This document shows, piece by piece, positions 33,782-43,787 of a DNA stretch of 64,000 nt (positions are counted from its first letter, which is position 1; each line of letters starts with the position of its first letter). The stretch spans positions 1-64,000 of the forward strand of contig JADNRY010000257.1 of NCBI GenBank assembly GCA_015501585.1, written 5' to 3'. The notes beneath the pieces are model-generated. The model was not told where the DNA came from and did no database searches. It was given only the letters and a program-made list of their open reading frames with translations. The DNA comes from Rhodocollybia butyracea (Eukaryota; Basidiomycota; Agaricomycetes; Agaricales; Omphalotaceae). The translations under genes and the position numbers were made by a program.

Positions 33782-35341
33782 CTATCCGAACTGACGATTT
33801 TGCACTCGAAGGAATTGAAACAAGTCCAAAACCGTTCGGACCTCATCCCATCGGTCTCCAGGGCCATTAACGTATGTAATACCAGGGAAGATCTGATACA
33901 AGGCCAGAGCAACCAGAGGGGGATTTTGTACGTCTTCAGAGTCCACACTACAGAAGAAATTGCGTAATGAATGCATCACAAGAGTAGGGGGAATAGTGGT
34001 TACACCTGAAACATCTAGGCGAACTGGATATGTGAGATTCTCCAAGTTTGGGCAATGCTGAGCAAAATAGGCGAGGGATTGGATTGAGGGCACATCCCCC
34101 TCCCATATAGATGCAGCCAGTGAGAGCTCCCTGATGCATGGCCACGCACAAGCAATCGTGGCTGTATGCTGGTCAGATAGTGATAGTGCACCGTCATAAC
34201 TGAGAACTTCCAGCCCTTTCAACTCCAATAGTGGCTGGAATACTGACCAGAGCAGTGGCTCACCAAAAATAACCGTGAATGATGAGATTATACATTGGAT
34301 ATGCAACCTTTTAAGGGATGAGAGCATTGACAGCTTTCGGGTGACAGCTGCAATTTCCTCAATAGGTGGTTCCGGATCGTGGTTCCATATAATGGTCAGA
34401 CGTTCCAGCTTGCGAGGAAGACATGTTAAAAACATGTGTAGGTGGGCATTCGGTCCCTTGAGCCAGACTTCCTTCAAGGATGGGAAGCCATGATCAGTGC
34501 CATCATAGTCATGCAAGTCACCAACGGAAAAATGTCAGACTGAGGCTTGTCAAGCTCGGCAATGATGCAATAGCCTCGACAAATTCTCTCCCCATGAATG
34601 GAGACGCAAGGCTCATCACCGAGAGTCTTTCTAGCTCGTGTAAGGGATGTAGTGAATGAGACAATCCAGAATATAGTAAATGAGACAATCCAGAATAAGT
34701 ATGCCCCCGGAGATCTAGAGATTTTATTCCCGGACACTTCGAAACAAGAAGGGAGAGCGAAGGGCCAAGATCAAGTATTTGTCCAGTCCAGGCCCCAACG
34801 TCCAGTGTAACACGAGGCAAGCAAGCTTCCTGCAAAGTGGAGCTCAAAAAGAACAAGAAGGTGCTAGAGTTGCATATTCCAGGTAGAAGTCGAAGCGTTT
34901 TAAGATTGGGGAAGATCGGTGGGCATTGGCCAAGGAAGGTATACACGGATTCGTGGACATTTAAACTGTCTGAGTCGGTGAATTCACGCACGCGAGAAGT
35001 GTAGAATCCTAGACGATCCCATGAAGATGGGGCAATTTGCGTCAAGAGTATCTGAGGAATTAATATCGACGAATGAAGAAGGTTTAAATAAGTACTCGAG
35101 CACCTACCTTTTTTCCATTAACCACAGTTGTTTCCGGGAGTACCGAAAGCAATGGCTCCACACTACGCATGTTTTTCCAAAGAACATCCAAAGCCGGATT
35201 CAGAAAGCTCCGACAGGTGAGTCCCAGAGATAAGAGAGCTTTTCGACACCCGAGCTCATCATTCGACAGGTTTGTAAGGTATGAATTGAGTCCGTATTCC
35301 AGCTTTGCACATATAATCTGGAGAACATCGTCGTTCAGCAT
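33782..35341 (-). CDS. F-box/LRR-type protein, copy B (one frameshift)
   Basis: Tandem paralogue of gene A. Exon 1 is 35341-35108 (MLNDDVLQIICAKLE), the intron is 35052-35107 with the same phase, and exon 2 runs from 35051 to 33782. Both proteins end VQNRQF plus one residue. The reading frame changes once in the A5 run at 34528-34532: one base more than gene A would need there, since TFFRW-stop becomes homologous to gene A after dropping one base. It is either a recent pseudogene or a homopolymer error. Compared with A, a short segment (SGLSHLLYSGLSHSL) is tandemly duplicated near 34,680. Confidence 0.75.
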
Positions 35342-35364
35342 TGATCAGATGGAAGTTGAGTTCT

Positions 35365-35427
35365 ATAAAGCTGTTGCAACTGGCGCTGTAACTTATTCAG
35401 TAAAATAGCGCCAGCTGCACAGCTTAT
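35365..35427. other. inverted repeat upstream of F-box gene B
   Basis: Counterpart of 32366-32428: TAAAGCTGTTGCAACTGGCG and AATAGCGCCAGCTGCACAGC around the same loop. The arms have diverged more, but pairing is largely kept. Confidence 0.65.
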
Positions 35428-35601
35428 TGCCAAGCTCAAAGGCATACATAGTACAATTATTTCAGGCATTTATGGATACAGACAGACTTCCAAAAAGCAT
35501 ATTGTGACCAACTCGAACTCACTCCTCGAGAACTATCTCTCAATCATCGCAGCATCCGGCTCATTCAGAGTAATCGGGTGCACAGCGTGCATGTATTTAT
35601 G

Positions 35602-37123
35602 CTAAAAATCAATAACATCCCTAATTCCCATAGCATCATTCTCTCCTAGCTTCAACTCGCATATCAAATCAAATCCAGAAAGTATAGTCATGATAGAGAC
35701 AGGAGAGACGGTGACCGCCCAAACCGCGTAACACTGTATGACCCATTTTGCAGCCTTAAACTTGTATGCGCTCGTCATAAGTGCGGTAAGAACGATATAC
35801 GATGCACAGTCAGCCCAGAACCCAACACGACATCCACATACATCACAGAATTTGTTATCACAGGCCACTAGACATGCGCGGCGAATCCCTGCAGCCAATG
35901 CCACAGCTCTGGATGATACAATATCGTCCGAAAGTCCATCGATTGCGTGGAAATCATCAACAGTAATAATGGCTTCTTCGAGTAGTACCGTGCAGGAGGG
36001 ACATATCTCTGGAGGAGCAATGCCGGGGATATCAAGAAGCTCGATCGCGGGGGCTGGCATATAACCAGTAGTGATTCGTTCCCGAAGAAGATCTTCAGCA
36101 CTGATGGTCATCGCTCTTGCCCAAGAACCAGATATATCGTCAACATCGAATCCAGAGAGCACCATATCTCGGCGCGACGCGGCGAGGAGCGCTGTAGCTT
36201 CTGGAGAGGAAAATCGGGAAAGTAATCGAGTGTACTTGACCAATCTCTGCCATGACCTGTAGCGAGTGTTGAACGGAGACCATGCTGCTGTAGCTATGCC
36301 TTCCACATCACCGTATAGCACTGTGCCATTCTGGCCGACACGCTGGACCAAAGGATCAATGGTAGAGGTGGCAAAGGCACAATGGACTGAATACTGTGCC
36401 ACTCCAGCTGCAGATGCGTACATGACACATGAAATGCGATTAGAGCAAGCACGATCGAATGACGGTGCCTACGAATAAACCCGCCCTGGTGCTCTTGTAG
36501 AGGCTCTTGTCTTGATATGCTGCCGGGCAGAGGACAGCACAATCTCCGATGACAAAAGGCACCCAATCTTCAGGAGATATATCAGCTGGACCTAAATTTG
36601 ACGCGCCACATTTCTCTTCCACCCATTTCTCCTGGATCGGACGCACAAACATCTGAATATCGTAGTTGAGCAGTGCACCAAAAATGGTACCCTGCATCTT
36701 TGTCCCAATCTCCTTCCCATACTTATCTGCAACGGCCATTACATACGAAAAGCCGCCATGGTGCCCCTCATCACGATCGAAGTCGTAATCAACGGTTCCC
36801 ATAAGATTGACAATATCAATGTAAACGGCATCTTCTGGGTCCGCGCAAATGGAACCAAAGAGGATTGGAAATGTCACCAGAGGACCTATAAGCCCGTAGC
36901 CTATATTTTCTGAGCGTCGGCGGTAAATATCCATATACTCTGAGTTGTGCAACCAAGCCCTTCCGCCTGTGCTGGTTTTCGGCCCGACTTCATTGAGCGA
37001 GTCGAGGTTGGGATAACGAGTAATCAGCATTTCAAGCCCTTTGACTTGATGAATGACGTCGCTCTCGACCCCTTGACGGATGCGTTCATATACGTCTCTG
37101 CAAACCGCAACGTCCTGGACCAT
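35602..37123 (-). CDS. unrecognised protein with membrane segments, two exons
   Basis: Exon 1 starts at the ATG at 37123 (MVQDVAVCRDVYERIRQGVE) and runs to about 36484. A short intron of about 60 bp ends at CATCTGCAG (36411-36419 region), and exon 2 runs to the stop at 35602. Together about 470 aa. Visible features are hydrophobic stretches IGYGLIGPLVTFPILFGSIC (exon 1) and YIVLTALMTSAY plus IQCYAVWAVTVSPVSIMTIL near the C-terminus, and cysteine clusters (CPSC; CDNKFCDVCGC). I do not recognise the family. The donor is unclear: GTAGGC is in the wrong phase, and GTTTAT keeps frame. It starts only 25 bp from a degenerate tRNA-Asp unit. Confidence 0.6.
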
Positions 37124-37147
37124 GCAAGGGGGAAGCTAACTCAATAG

Positions 37148-37243
37148 CTTGCTGGCTGGGAGTCGAACCCAGCTTTCGCGCGGTAAGAGTTATCTAAACG
37201 AGATTATGACAGGCGCGTGTACTAGCTGATATACTACCAAGGA
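37148..37243 (-). pseudogene. degenerate tRNA-Asp unit
   Basis: The anticodon GTC and anticodon stem are intact, but the acceptor strands have changed (TCCTTGG and CCAGCAA). The intron is the family of the copia-split unit (TAATCTCGTTTAG...). It is the second unit of a tandem pair with 37526-43787, about 375 bp apart. Confidence 0.7.
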
Positions 37244-37793
37244 AATATTTATCTTTGCCACAATTTGAAGTAGTATGCCTTATTGCACGCTGGAAGAGAG
37301 GGACCCGTTTGGCATTCACGCTGCACGGGTGTGGAGGTTGGAGCTATTGAAGGCTATTCAAGGGCCATCAGGTGTCTTCTGGATTGGCCAGTGGGTATGT
37401 ATGTATGATATATATGTGGGTAAATCTCAATAGACCAAGTCGATGAAAAAGTACCACAGAGTAAGTCAGTCAGTGGGATGGCCAAAAATAATAGTACAGA
37501 TTCCAGAAAGGCGTTATCATACCAGCTCCCTGGCTGGGAGTTGAACCCAGCTTTCGCGCGAATATCAATGATTGGACTGGACATGACAGGCGAGTGTACT
37601 AACCGATAACTAACCGAACCACCACCATCGATTTTTCTAGATCGATTCAACGGCCGCCACGATACTATATCTGCCTCAGAAAACTCATACTCGTTAACTC
37701 TAACGCTCACCGTACTTCGGAATACTATTTTCACCATACGGCGACGATTTTTATCTGAAACATTCTGAGACACGACCAGCCTTCACTTACAAA

Positions 37794-39365
37794 ATGGCCA
37801 AAACTATTCAAGAACTCATCGAGGACGCCGTTAACACAAACAGAGGACGAGAGCGGTATGTACCTCATGCCCAATCGCAAGGCGCAAGCACGTCATCTGG
37901 CACGACTGGTAACCCACCTTCCGCTACGCCTCTTCCTCCTCCCGCTCCTTCATCTGGCCGGTCTTTGGCCATGCAGTCCTCTGCGTCGTTCTCGCATCGT
38001 GAATCAGGCGCCGACACCGAAACACAACCGGAAACCGCTTCTAGTACCTCTCAGAACATTACCACTGTCGGTTCCTCAGGAAAAGCTTCGAAAAAGCCGG
38101 CTTCTGCCGAGTCCTCCACCGCCGGGCCCTCACAAAAGACACCAACGAAGACTGTCTCTTCCCAGTCCTCTTTCAACCTTCCCTCGCTGCACTACCCACC
38201 AAACTCGAGGCTCATTCCAAACACCATGGGCACCAAGGAATCCGCTACCGCCGCCAGATATCGTTGTGATAGCAATGATCTTCGCCTCGAGGGTATGCTT
38301 AGGACGGAAACAGCAGCCACGAGGGAACACATCCAAAACCTCAGAGACAGCCTCCGACAGCACGAGGACAGCCACCAGAGCGCTCACCACGATCTCGTAC
38401 AGGACAACCTGGTCACTCACGAGGACGTCGACGACCTGCAGAAGCGGGTACATGATCTGGAGAGTACTAGAGGATCTTACGACTTCGTTTATCGCCGCCT
38501 GGATCAGTTGGAACAACGCATTCCGGACCCAAGCCAACCTCCTCTCACATATGTCCGTACAAGCCGAGCGATATCTCCTCCAGCTCCTCTGGGACGTTCG
38601 GCCTCTACTGACCATCTTCCCTCCCACTCATCGGACATTTTTAGTGATGTGGACTTGTCGGAAATGGGACTGGAGCCTCCTCGCTACCAGTCGACGCCGC
38701 CATCCCGCGCGGCTTCTCCCACTGGCTTTGCCTCACCGACTGCCTCCTCCTCTGCCATTCGGTCGCCAACGGCTTCAATCGCTCTACAAACGCAGATAGA
38801 AGTTAATTCGTCTCTTCTTCAACGCCTTGGATCTATTCCGCCTCTGAACATGGGCCCTAACGCCTCTACTAGTGACGTCATCGCAACGGACCAAGACTAC
38901 GATATGTCTCCACCGCCGCAGTTTGCAACCCCCGACCGTACCTCGTCGCCGAACTCCACACCTCTGGTCGACCGTATTTCCCAACGGCCAGCGACACCAT
39001 CACCGATTCCAGAACAACCACCTAAACGTCGAAAGACTGGCACATCTGCATCTCGATCGCCTATCATACACTACGGCATACCGGGATCTGTAGTACGTGT
39101 TTCGACCAAAAGTACAATATTCCACAAGAACGGTAGAGCACTCCGTGCCTTCTTCCAGACCTGGTTTGTGAGACTTGACAACGCGGCTACTCCCCTGACG
39201 TTCCCATACCACATTGCGCATATGGGACGCGCGCGACGCCAAGTACGCCTTTTCTTCAGTAGCCCGGCCCAGGCAGGACTATTTGTCGATGCTTGGAATC
39301 GTCATCGTGCACTTATCGTCAATAACGCCGCCTTCAACGTCGCTCTCCAACCAGCCTCTGAATGA
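37794..39365 (+). CDS. LINE ORF1 protein
   Basis: 523 aa, start ATG (MAKTIQELIEDAVNTNRGRE). It has a Ser/Pro/Thr-rich N-terminal half, a charged heptad-like coiled coil at about residues 165-240 (HIQNLRDSLRQHEDSH to FVYRRLDQLEQRI), a second Ser/Pro-rich stretch, then a folded C-terminal part (about residues 425-520, GSVVRVSTKSTIFHKNGRAL). No zinc knuckle is seen. The layout recalls ORF1 RNA-binding proteins that coat LINE RNA and form trimers. It is fully open. ORF2 begins about 55 nt downstream of the stop. Confidence 0.85.
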   Translation: MAKTIQELIEDAVNTNRGRERYVPHAQSQGASTSSGTTGNPPSATPLPPPAPSSGRSLAMQSSASFSHRESGADTETQPETASSTSQNITTVGSSGKASKKPASAESSTAGPSQKTPTKTVSSQSSFNLPSLHYPPNSRLIPNTMGTKESATAARYRCDSNDLRLEGMLRTETAATREHIQNLRDSLRQHEDSHQSAHHDLVQDNLVTHEDVDDLQKRVHDLESTRGSYDFVYRRLDQLEQRIPDPSQPPLTYVRTSRAISPPAPLGRSASTDHLPSHSSDIFSDVDLSEMGLEPPRYQSTPPSRAASPTGFASPTASSSAIRSPTASIALQTQIEVNSSLLQRLGSIPPLNMGPNASTSDVIATDQDYDMSPPPQFATPDRTSSPNSTPLVDRISQRPATPSPIPEQPPKRRKTGTSASRSPIIHYGIPGSVVRVSTKSTIFHKNGRALRAFFQTWFVRLDNAATPLTFPYHIAHMGRARRQVRLFFSSPAQAGLFVDAWNRHRALIVNNAAFNVALQPASE

Positions 39366-39419
39366 CGGTTAGGGGTGGGGAAGACTGAGATTGACTGCGT
39401 ACCCTCTCCTCACCATGTT

Positions 39420-42400
39420 ATGTCTTCTAACTGTATTAGTACTACCGATAAATTGAATATTGTTAGCTGCAACTTTGGGGGATGCCTTCAGTCAAATCTT
39501 CTTCACTCAGACTTCTGTGAAATTCTTGACAATGTTCACATTGTTGGTGTGCAGGAAACTAACCTTTACCCAGACGAGATCTGGCATGCACCGGAGAATT
39601 TCTCAGTCTTCTCTCAACCGAGGCCGACGGACTACTTCGACGATCCTTGGGGCGGTGTGGCTACGTTGGTCCGCTCCGACTTACATGCTACACTACATGA
39701 GGACCTATGCGGTCCGGATATTGTTACAGTGGAAGTACAAGGCATACTCTTTATCAACGCGTACATCCTTTCTCCGAATACCTCTTCTGATTGGTCTCAG
39801 TGGACCGATACTCACCCATGGGATGCCTTCAAGGAGATCTGTACATTGGCAACTAACCTTAACAAGCCTTTCTTCATTATGGGAGACCTTAATGCACGAA
39901 CGGAATCACGCCGCCCTAACAACACACATCCAACTCGGATATCTCCAGATACTCACTGCACCTCACGGGGAACACAACTACTAGCTCTCTGCAACGATCT
40001 CAACCTCACCATTTTGAATGGTTCACAGGGATCCCTGGCTCACACTCTCGCTGGACCTCATTCCAAAAACGCGATACCACATACGCTACATCGGTTATCG
40101 ACTATGGCATTTGTTCAGCACGCAGCACGGCCAACATTGCTTCGTTTGACGTATCCGAGCGAACGAAGTGGTCTGACCATGCACTATTATCCTTACAGAT
40201 TCTGCTACCACAACATACACTTCCCCACCTCCTTCGATCAATGGGAAACGTCCGGAATTTGTATTACCGCTGGTCACACATCTAGACCACCTTCTCGATA
40301 ACGTCCTTCACACATCCCCTCCAGAGACCAGTGATGAGCTAGGGAAGCTGTATGGATGGGGTAACATCGACCCCTTACAAACAAGAAATCAGGGGTTGAA
40401 GGTATTTGCCGATGGATCAGCAACAAATAATGGGCGACAATATGCTTCAGCAGGGGCAGGGATCTATGTCGGTCCAGGTCATTCATTCAACATGGCAGCG
40501 CGGGTGACGGGAACCCAACGAACAACCGTGCGGAACTATACTCAGTGCTACTGATTTTACAGAAGGCTCCGTTGCATCGTATACTGGATATATTCACTGA
40601 TTCCACTTATACGATACACTCTGTGGTACACTGGTCCGTTCGTAATGCTAAGTGTGGCTGGGTGTGTGCCAATGGTGACCTCCTTAAAGTCATCGTGACC
40701 TGGATCGCAGCGCGCTCAGCTCCTATCTACTTCCATCATGTTAAGGGGCATTCAGGCAACAAACATAACGACGCCGCAGATGCACTGGCAAAACATGGCA
40801 CAGAGCTCCCACTACCTGCTGCTTTCTCCGCTATGGACTACTACCATATTCCTGCTCCCATCCCGTTCTCGATTCCACTTGGCCACCCAAAAGTCGATAC
40901 AGATCTCCCAGAAGAGCCGGTCCCTCACAAGCAGAAACCAACTCACCAAGACACATTCCACCCTAATCATCGTCACCGGTCCTTCAAACGACAGCTGCAG
41001 GATGGCATCTTACATCGCCTTGTTCAATGCTCGTCTGACTCAGGAGCGTTTTGGAGGCTATACAAACGCATTCGCTACCCGGGAATGCTCCCACCTTGGT
41101 GTCCTTGTCGAGCCTTGTCGAATGTTTCGTACCAAGGATGAACCCTCCACAGAATATTCCTCAGTCCTTACAGGACCGTCTCACGCAGGAATGTGAGCTA
41201 TGCGAAAGGACTAAACGGTCAAAACCATCCTTCTTTCCAGCACTTAATGAGAGACTTACAGTTTATAATATTGAACGGGCCAAGGCTCACCTCACTCGAT
41301 CCAATACATCGCGGGCTACAGGCGTCGACGGCTCATCCTACTCATGGATACTAGATCTAGACAATGACATCCTATGTGATCTCCTTAACGCTTGCGTGGA
41401 TGCGGGCGAGGTACCAACAGCATGGCTAACCACACTCATTAGAGCAGTTCGAAAGCGAGGCTTGCGTGACTTCACTAATCCAAATGAATACCGTGCTGTG
41501 GGCCTGGAGAGCTGTATTTTAAAGTTTCTGACTCTCATTATCCACATGAAACTTTCGGATGCGGCGGAAGCTGTAGGCATTATTCCTCCTTCCCAGAATG
41601 GTTTCCGTGAACACCACCGGACCAATAACAATGTCTTTGTTCTACGAACTTTGATTGAGGATACAAGGTCAAGAGGAGAGACATTGTACGTGGCTTTTGT
41701 CGACATCTCAAATGCTTTCCCATCTACCAACCAACACCGTCTGTGGAACAAGCTGTATGATTATGGATTGACCGGTCGTTACTTTGACTGGCTCAAAATC
41801 TTGTACGAGCAAATGTCATACACCATAGTCAACGATGGTGAACTCTCAGACAGCTTCCATGCTCTCTGCGGTGTTCTGATGGGCGACCCTGCGTCTCCAA
41901 CTCTTTGGAACTTGTTCCTATCCTCTCTAGAGCTTGTACCGGACCCAGACGATGTTGATCTCTGTGGTATCGCAATTTCGCATTTGGAACATGCGGATGA
42001 CATCGCCATCATCTCCAGAACAGCCCATGGCCTACAAAGACACCTACGCGAGCTCGAATCCTGGTGTAGCGATAACTTCCTTAAACTCGACGCAAAGAAA
42101 TCGGTCATCATGATTTTTGGGCCACTCCCTAATCCACTTCCTACTCTCTTCCTTGCGAATTCTCCTCTTCAAGTCAAAGAATCTTGGCCCTATGTGGGTG
42201 TATGGCTACAGTCTTCATCGCACGACATTTTCGCAACACATTACAAGAAAAAGATTGAAGCAGCTGTTGGATCGGCGCGAAATGTATTTGGGTGTGAACG
42301 CCTAGTCGGCAGATCTCGGATTCCCCCTCACATTGCTCGCCTCCTTTACGTCGCCCTCGTTGATTGCCACCTCACTCATGCTTGTGATGTCGCCGTGGAT

Positions 42401-43345
42401 GTGGATCCATCGTTGATGGATTCTTTATATAAAATCCAGATTCTCTGCCTTCGCCGCATCCTTGGTCTCCCTCACAACTCGACAATCTCTCCTCTCTTTA
42501 CTGAACTAGATCTTTTACCTATCCGTACCCGTCGGCTTCAGCTCAGTCTCAAATTCCTTTCCTATCTTATTTCATCACCGGATTCTAGCCTCGTTACCCT
42601 CGCGTTACAGGCAAACAGTAATCTACGTTCTAATGGCAAACCGTGTTGGCTCATGGACATTGACTGGGCCCTGTCCAATTTACCTGGCTCTCAGGATCGT
42701 CTTCCCGCTCTCGGAGACTTGTCTCCGACACGAATTAATTCCATTATCTTAAATGTTGGAATCGCAACTTGCCACCACCTTGATAACGATCTTAATTCGA
42801 TGGGAAAACTCCGCCTCCTGAAAGATCGCCTTGAACCCCAGGAGCAGGGACCACCTGTAGTTTTTTCGATCCACCTCCGTCATTACCTTGTACAGGTAAA
42901 CAACTTCCGACATAGGCATTCCCTGACACGCCTTCTATGCGGTTCTCTAGCTCCTGGCCTTTTCCGGGCGACTCCAGGCAAGTGCGCCCTCAGTGATGGC
43001 CAGCTACCAACACACGTCGCTTGTCGTCGTTGTCAGGCTCCATACGAAACACCTGAGCATGTGTTTTTACAATGTAACGCCATTCCAGTGCTCGTCAATC
43101 TACGTGCTCAATTTCGCCTGTCTGCTACTTCTTTTCTTCCCGACCCAGTCCCTCACAGCCAGCTCAGCGACGGGGACGCCCTACGTTACCTCAAACAACA
43201 TATCTTCTCATGGCCGGGAGTGGCCTCGACCGCGAAATTCATTCACGAGGCAATTCAGATTTGGTCATCTTCCACTACGGGTACTCATGTTGTATATGGT
43301 TCAGAAGGTGAAGAAGGGGATTCAGACACTGGTGATCTCATTTAA
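39420..43345 (+). pseudogene. LINE ORF2: endonuclease - RNase H - reverse transcriptase
   Basis: First ATG in frame is at 39420. Endonuclease: VGVQET, GDLNAR near 39890, SDHALL near 40170 and VIDYGICS just before it. RNase H: VFADGSA near 40402, RAELYSV near 40530, FTDSTYTI near 40600 and VKGHSGNKHNDAADALAKHG near 40740-40800. Reverse transcriptase: ATGVDGSSYSWI near 41320, FVDISNAFPS near 41700, GVLMGDPASPTLWN near 41880 and HADDIAII near 41995 (H in place of Y/F). The C-terminal CRRC-x8-H-x4-C is near 43030. Frame changes occur at 40028-40030 (GGG), 40223-40226 (CCCC), 40509-40511 (GGG) and 41091-41093 (GGG), each a 1-nt loss. The product nicks the target and primes cDNA synthesis on it. 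Confidence 0.9.
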
Positions 43346-43752
43346 CGTTCCTGTATGTCTCTTTTGTTCTCGCGTGACGCTCTTAGGTGTTGGTGCGCTG
43401 GTTTCATTGCCAGTTGCGTGGGATTTGGTGACCAGTGTCTACGAGGAGAACACTGGATGCTGTCCAAGTCCAGCAAGAGCCCGTGTGGCCACAGTGCGGT
43501 TACGCCTGTACGGGGACTTGGTTTTGCCCTGACACCGCTCCTCTCGCTACCTGAGCTTAATGTGGTTCATCGAGATTTAACTTATATAAGTATGTAAAAG
43601 CCGGCTTCATCTTTTGATGACGCCTTGCTACCTTCCCTCCGTTGGCCTCGCAGTCTACCTTCTCTACGGGAGTCGAGCTCGCTGCCTGCGCCGGCGTAGG
43701 GACCGGCTGTTTCCCTTGCGGGACCACGTCAGCTTAGGCTGATTGGGCCGTG

Positions 43753-43773
43753 TAATCCATAATCCATAATCCA
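43753..43773 (+). repeat. LINE 3' tail (TAATCCA)3
   Basis: Three copies of a 7-bp unit end the element directly at the tRNA junction, as seen in LINEs that end in short tandem repeats instead of poly(A). Confidence 0.8.
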
Positions 43774-43787
43774 TATACTACCAGGGA

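Larger units (their letters stand above)
37609..43772 (+). mobile_element. LINE (non-LTR retrotransposon), 6.2 kb, inserted in a tRNA-Asp unit
   Basis: It has two open reading frames, an APE-type endonuclease, an RNase H domain, a reverse transcriptase and a C-terminal CCHC motif, and it ends in a (TAATCCA)3 tail. The target is split at the D-arm with at most 2-3 bp of shared sequence at the junctions and no long duplication. ORF2 has four frameshifts, each a missing base in a run of G or C, and is otherwise intact. The domain order endonuclease - RNase H - RT differs from the usual placement of RNase H after RT. Confidence 0.92.
37526..43787 (-). pseudogene. tRNA-Asp unit split by a LINE
   Basis: The 3' part (37526-37607: acceptor, T-arm, anticodon arm with GTC, intron, most of the D-arm) and the 5' part (about 43773-43787: the D-arm start and TCCCTGG) flank the LINE. 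The break is at GTAT/ATCGG, tRNA positions 13-15. The intron is the 23450 family with a deletion. Confidence 0.85.

Noticed and set aside
36947..37147. Small plus-strand gene
   Set aside because: Antisense to exon 1 of the better-supported minus-strand gene.
37858..38799. 313-aa frame overlapping LINE ORF1
   Set aside because: Alternate frame of ORF1; Arg/Leu/Pro-rich composition typical of a shifted Ser/Pro-rich gene.
40738..41196. 152-aa frame over the RNase H region
   Set aside because: Out of frame with the VKGHSGNKHNDAADAL motif; shadow of ORF2.
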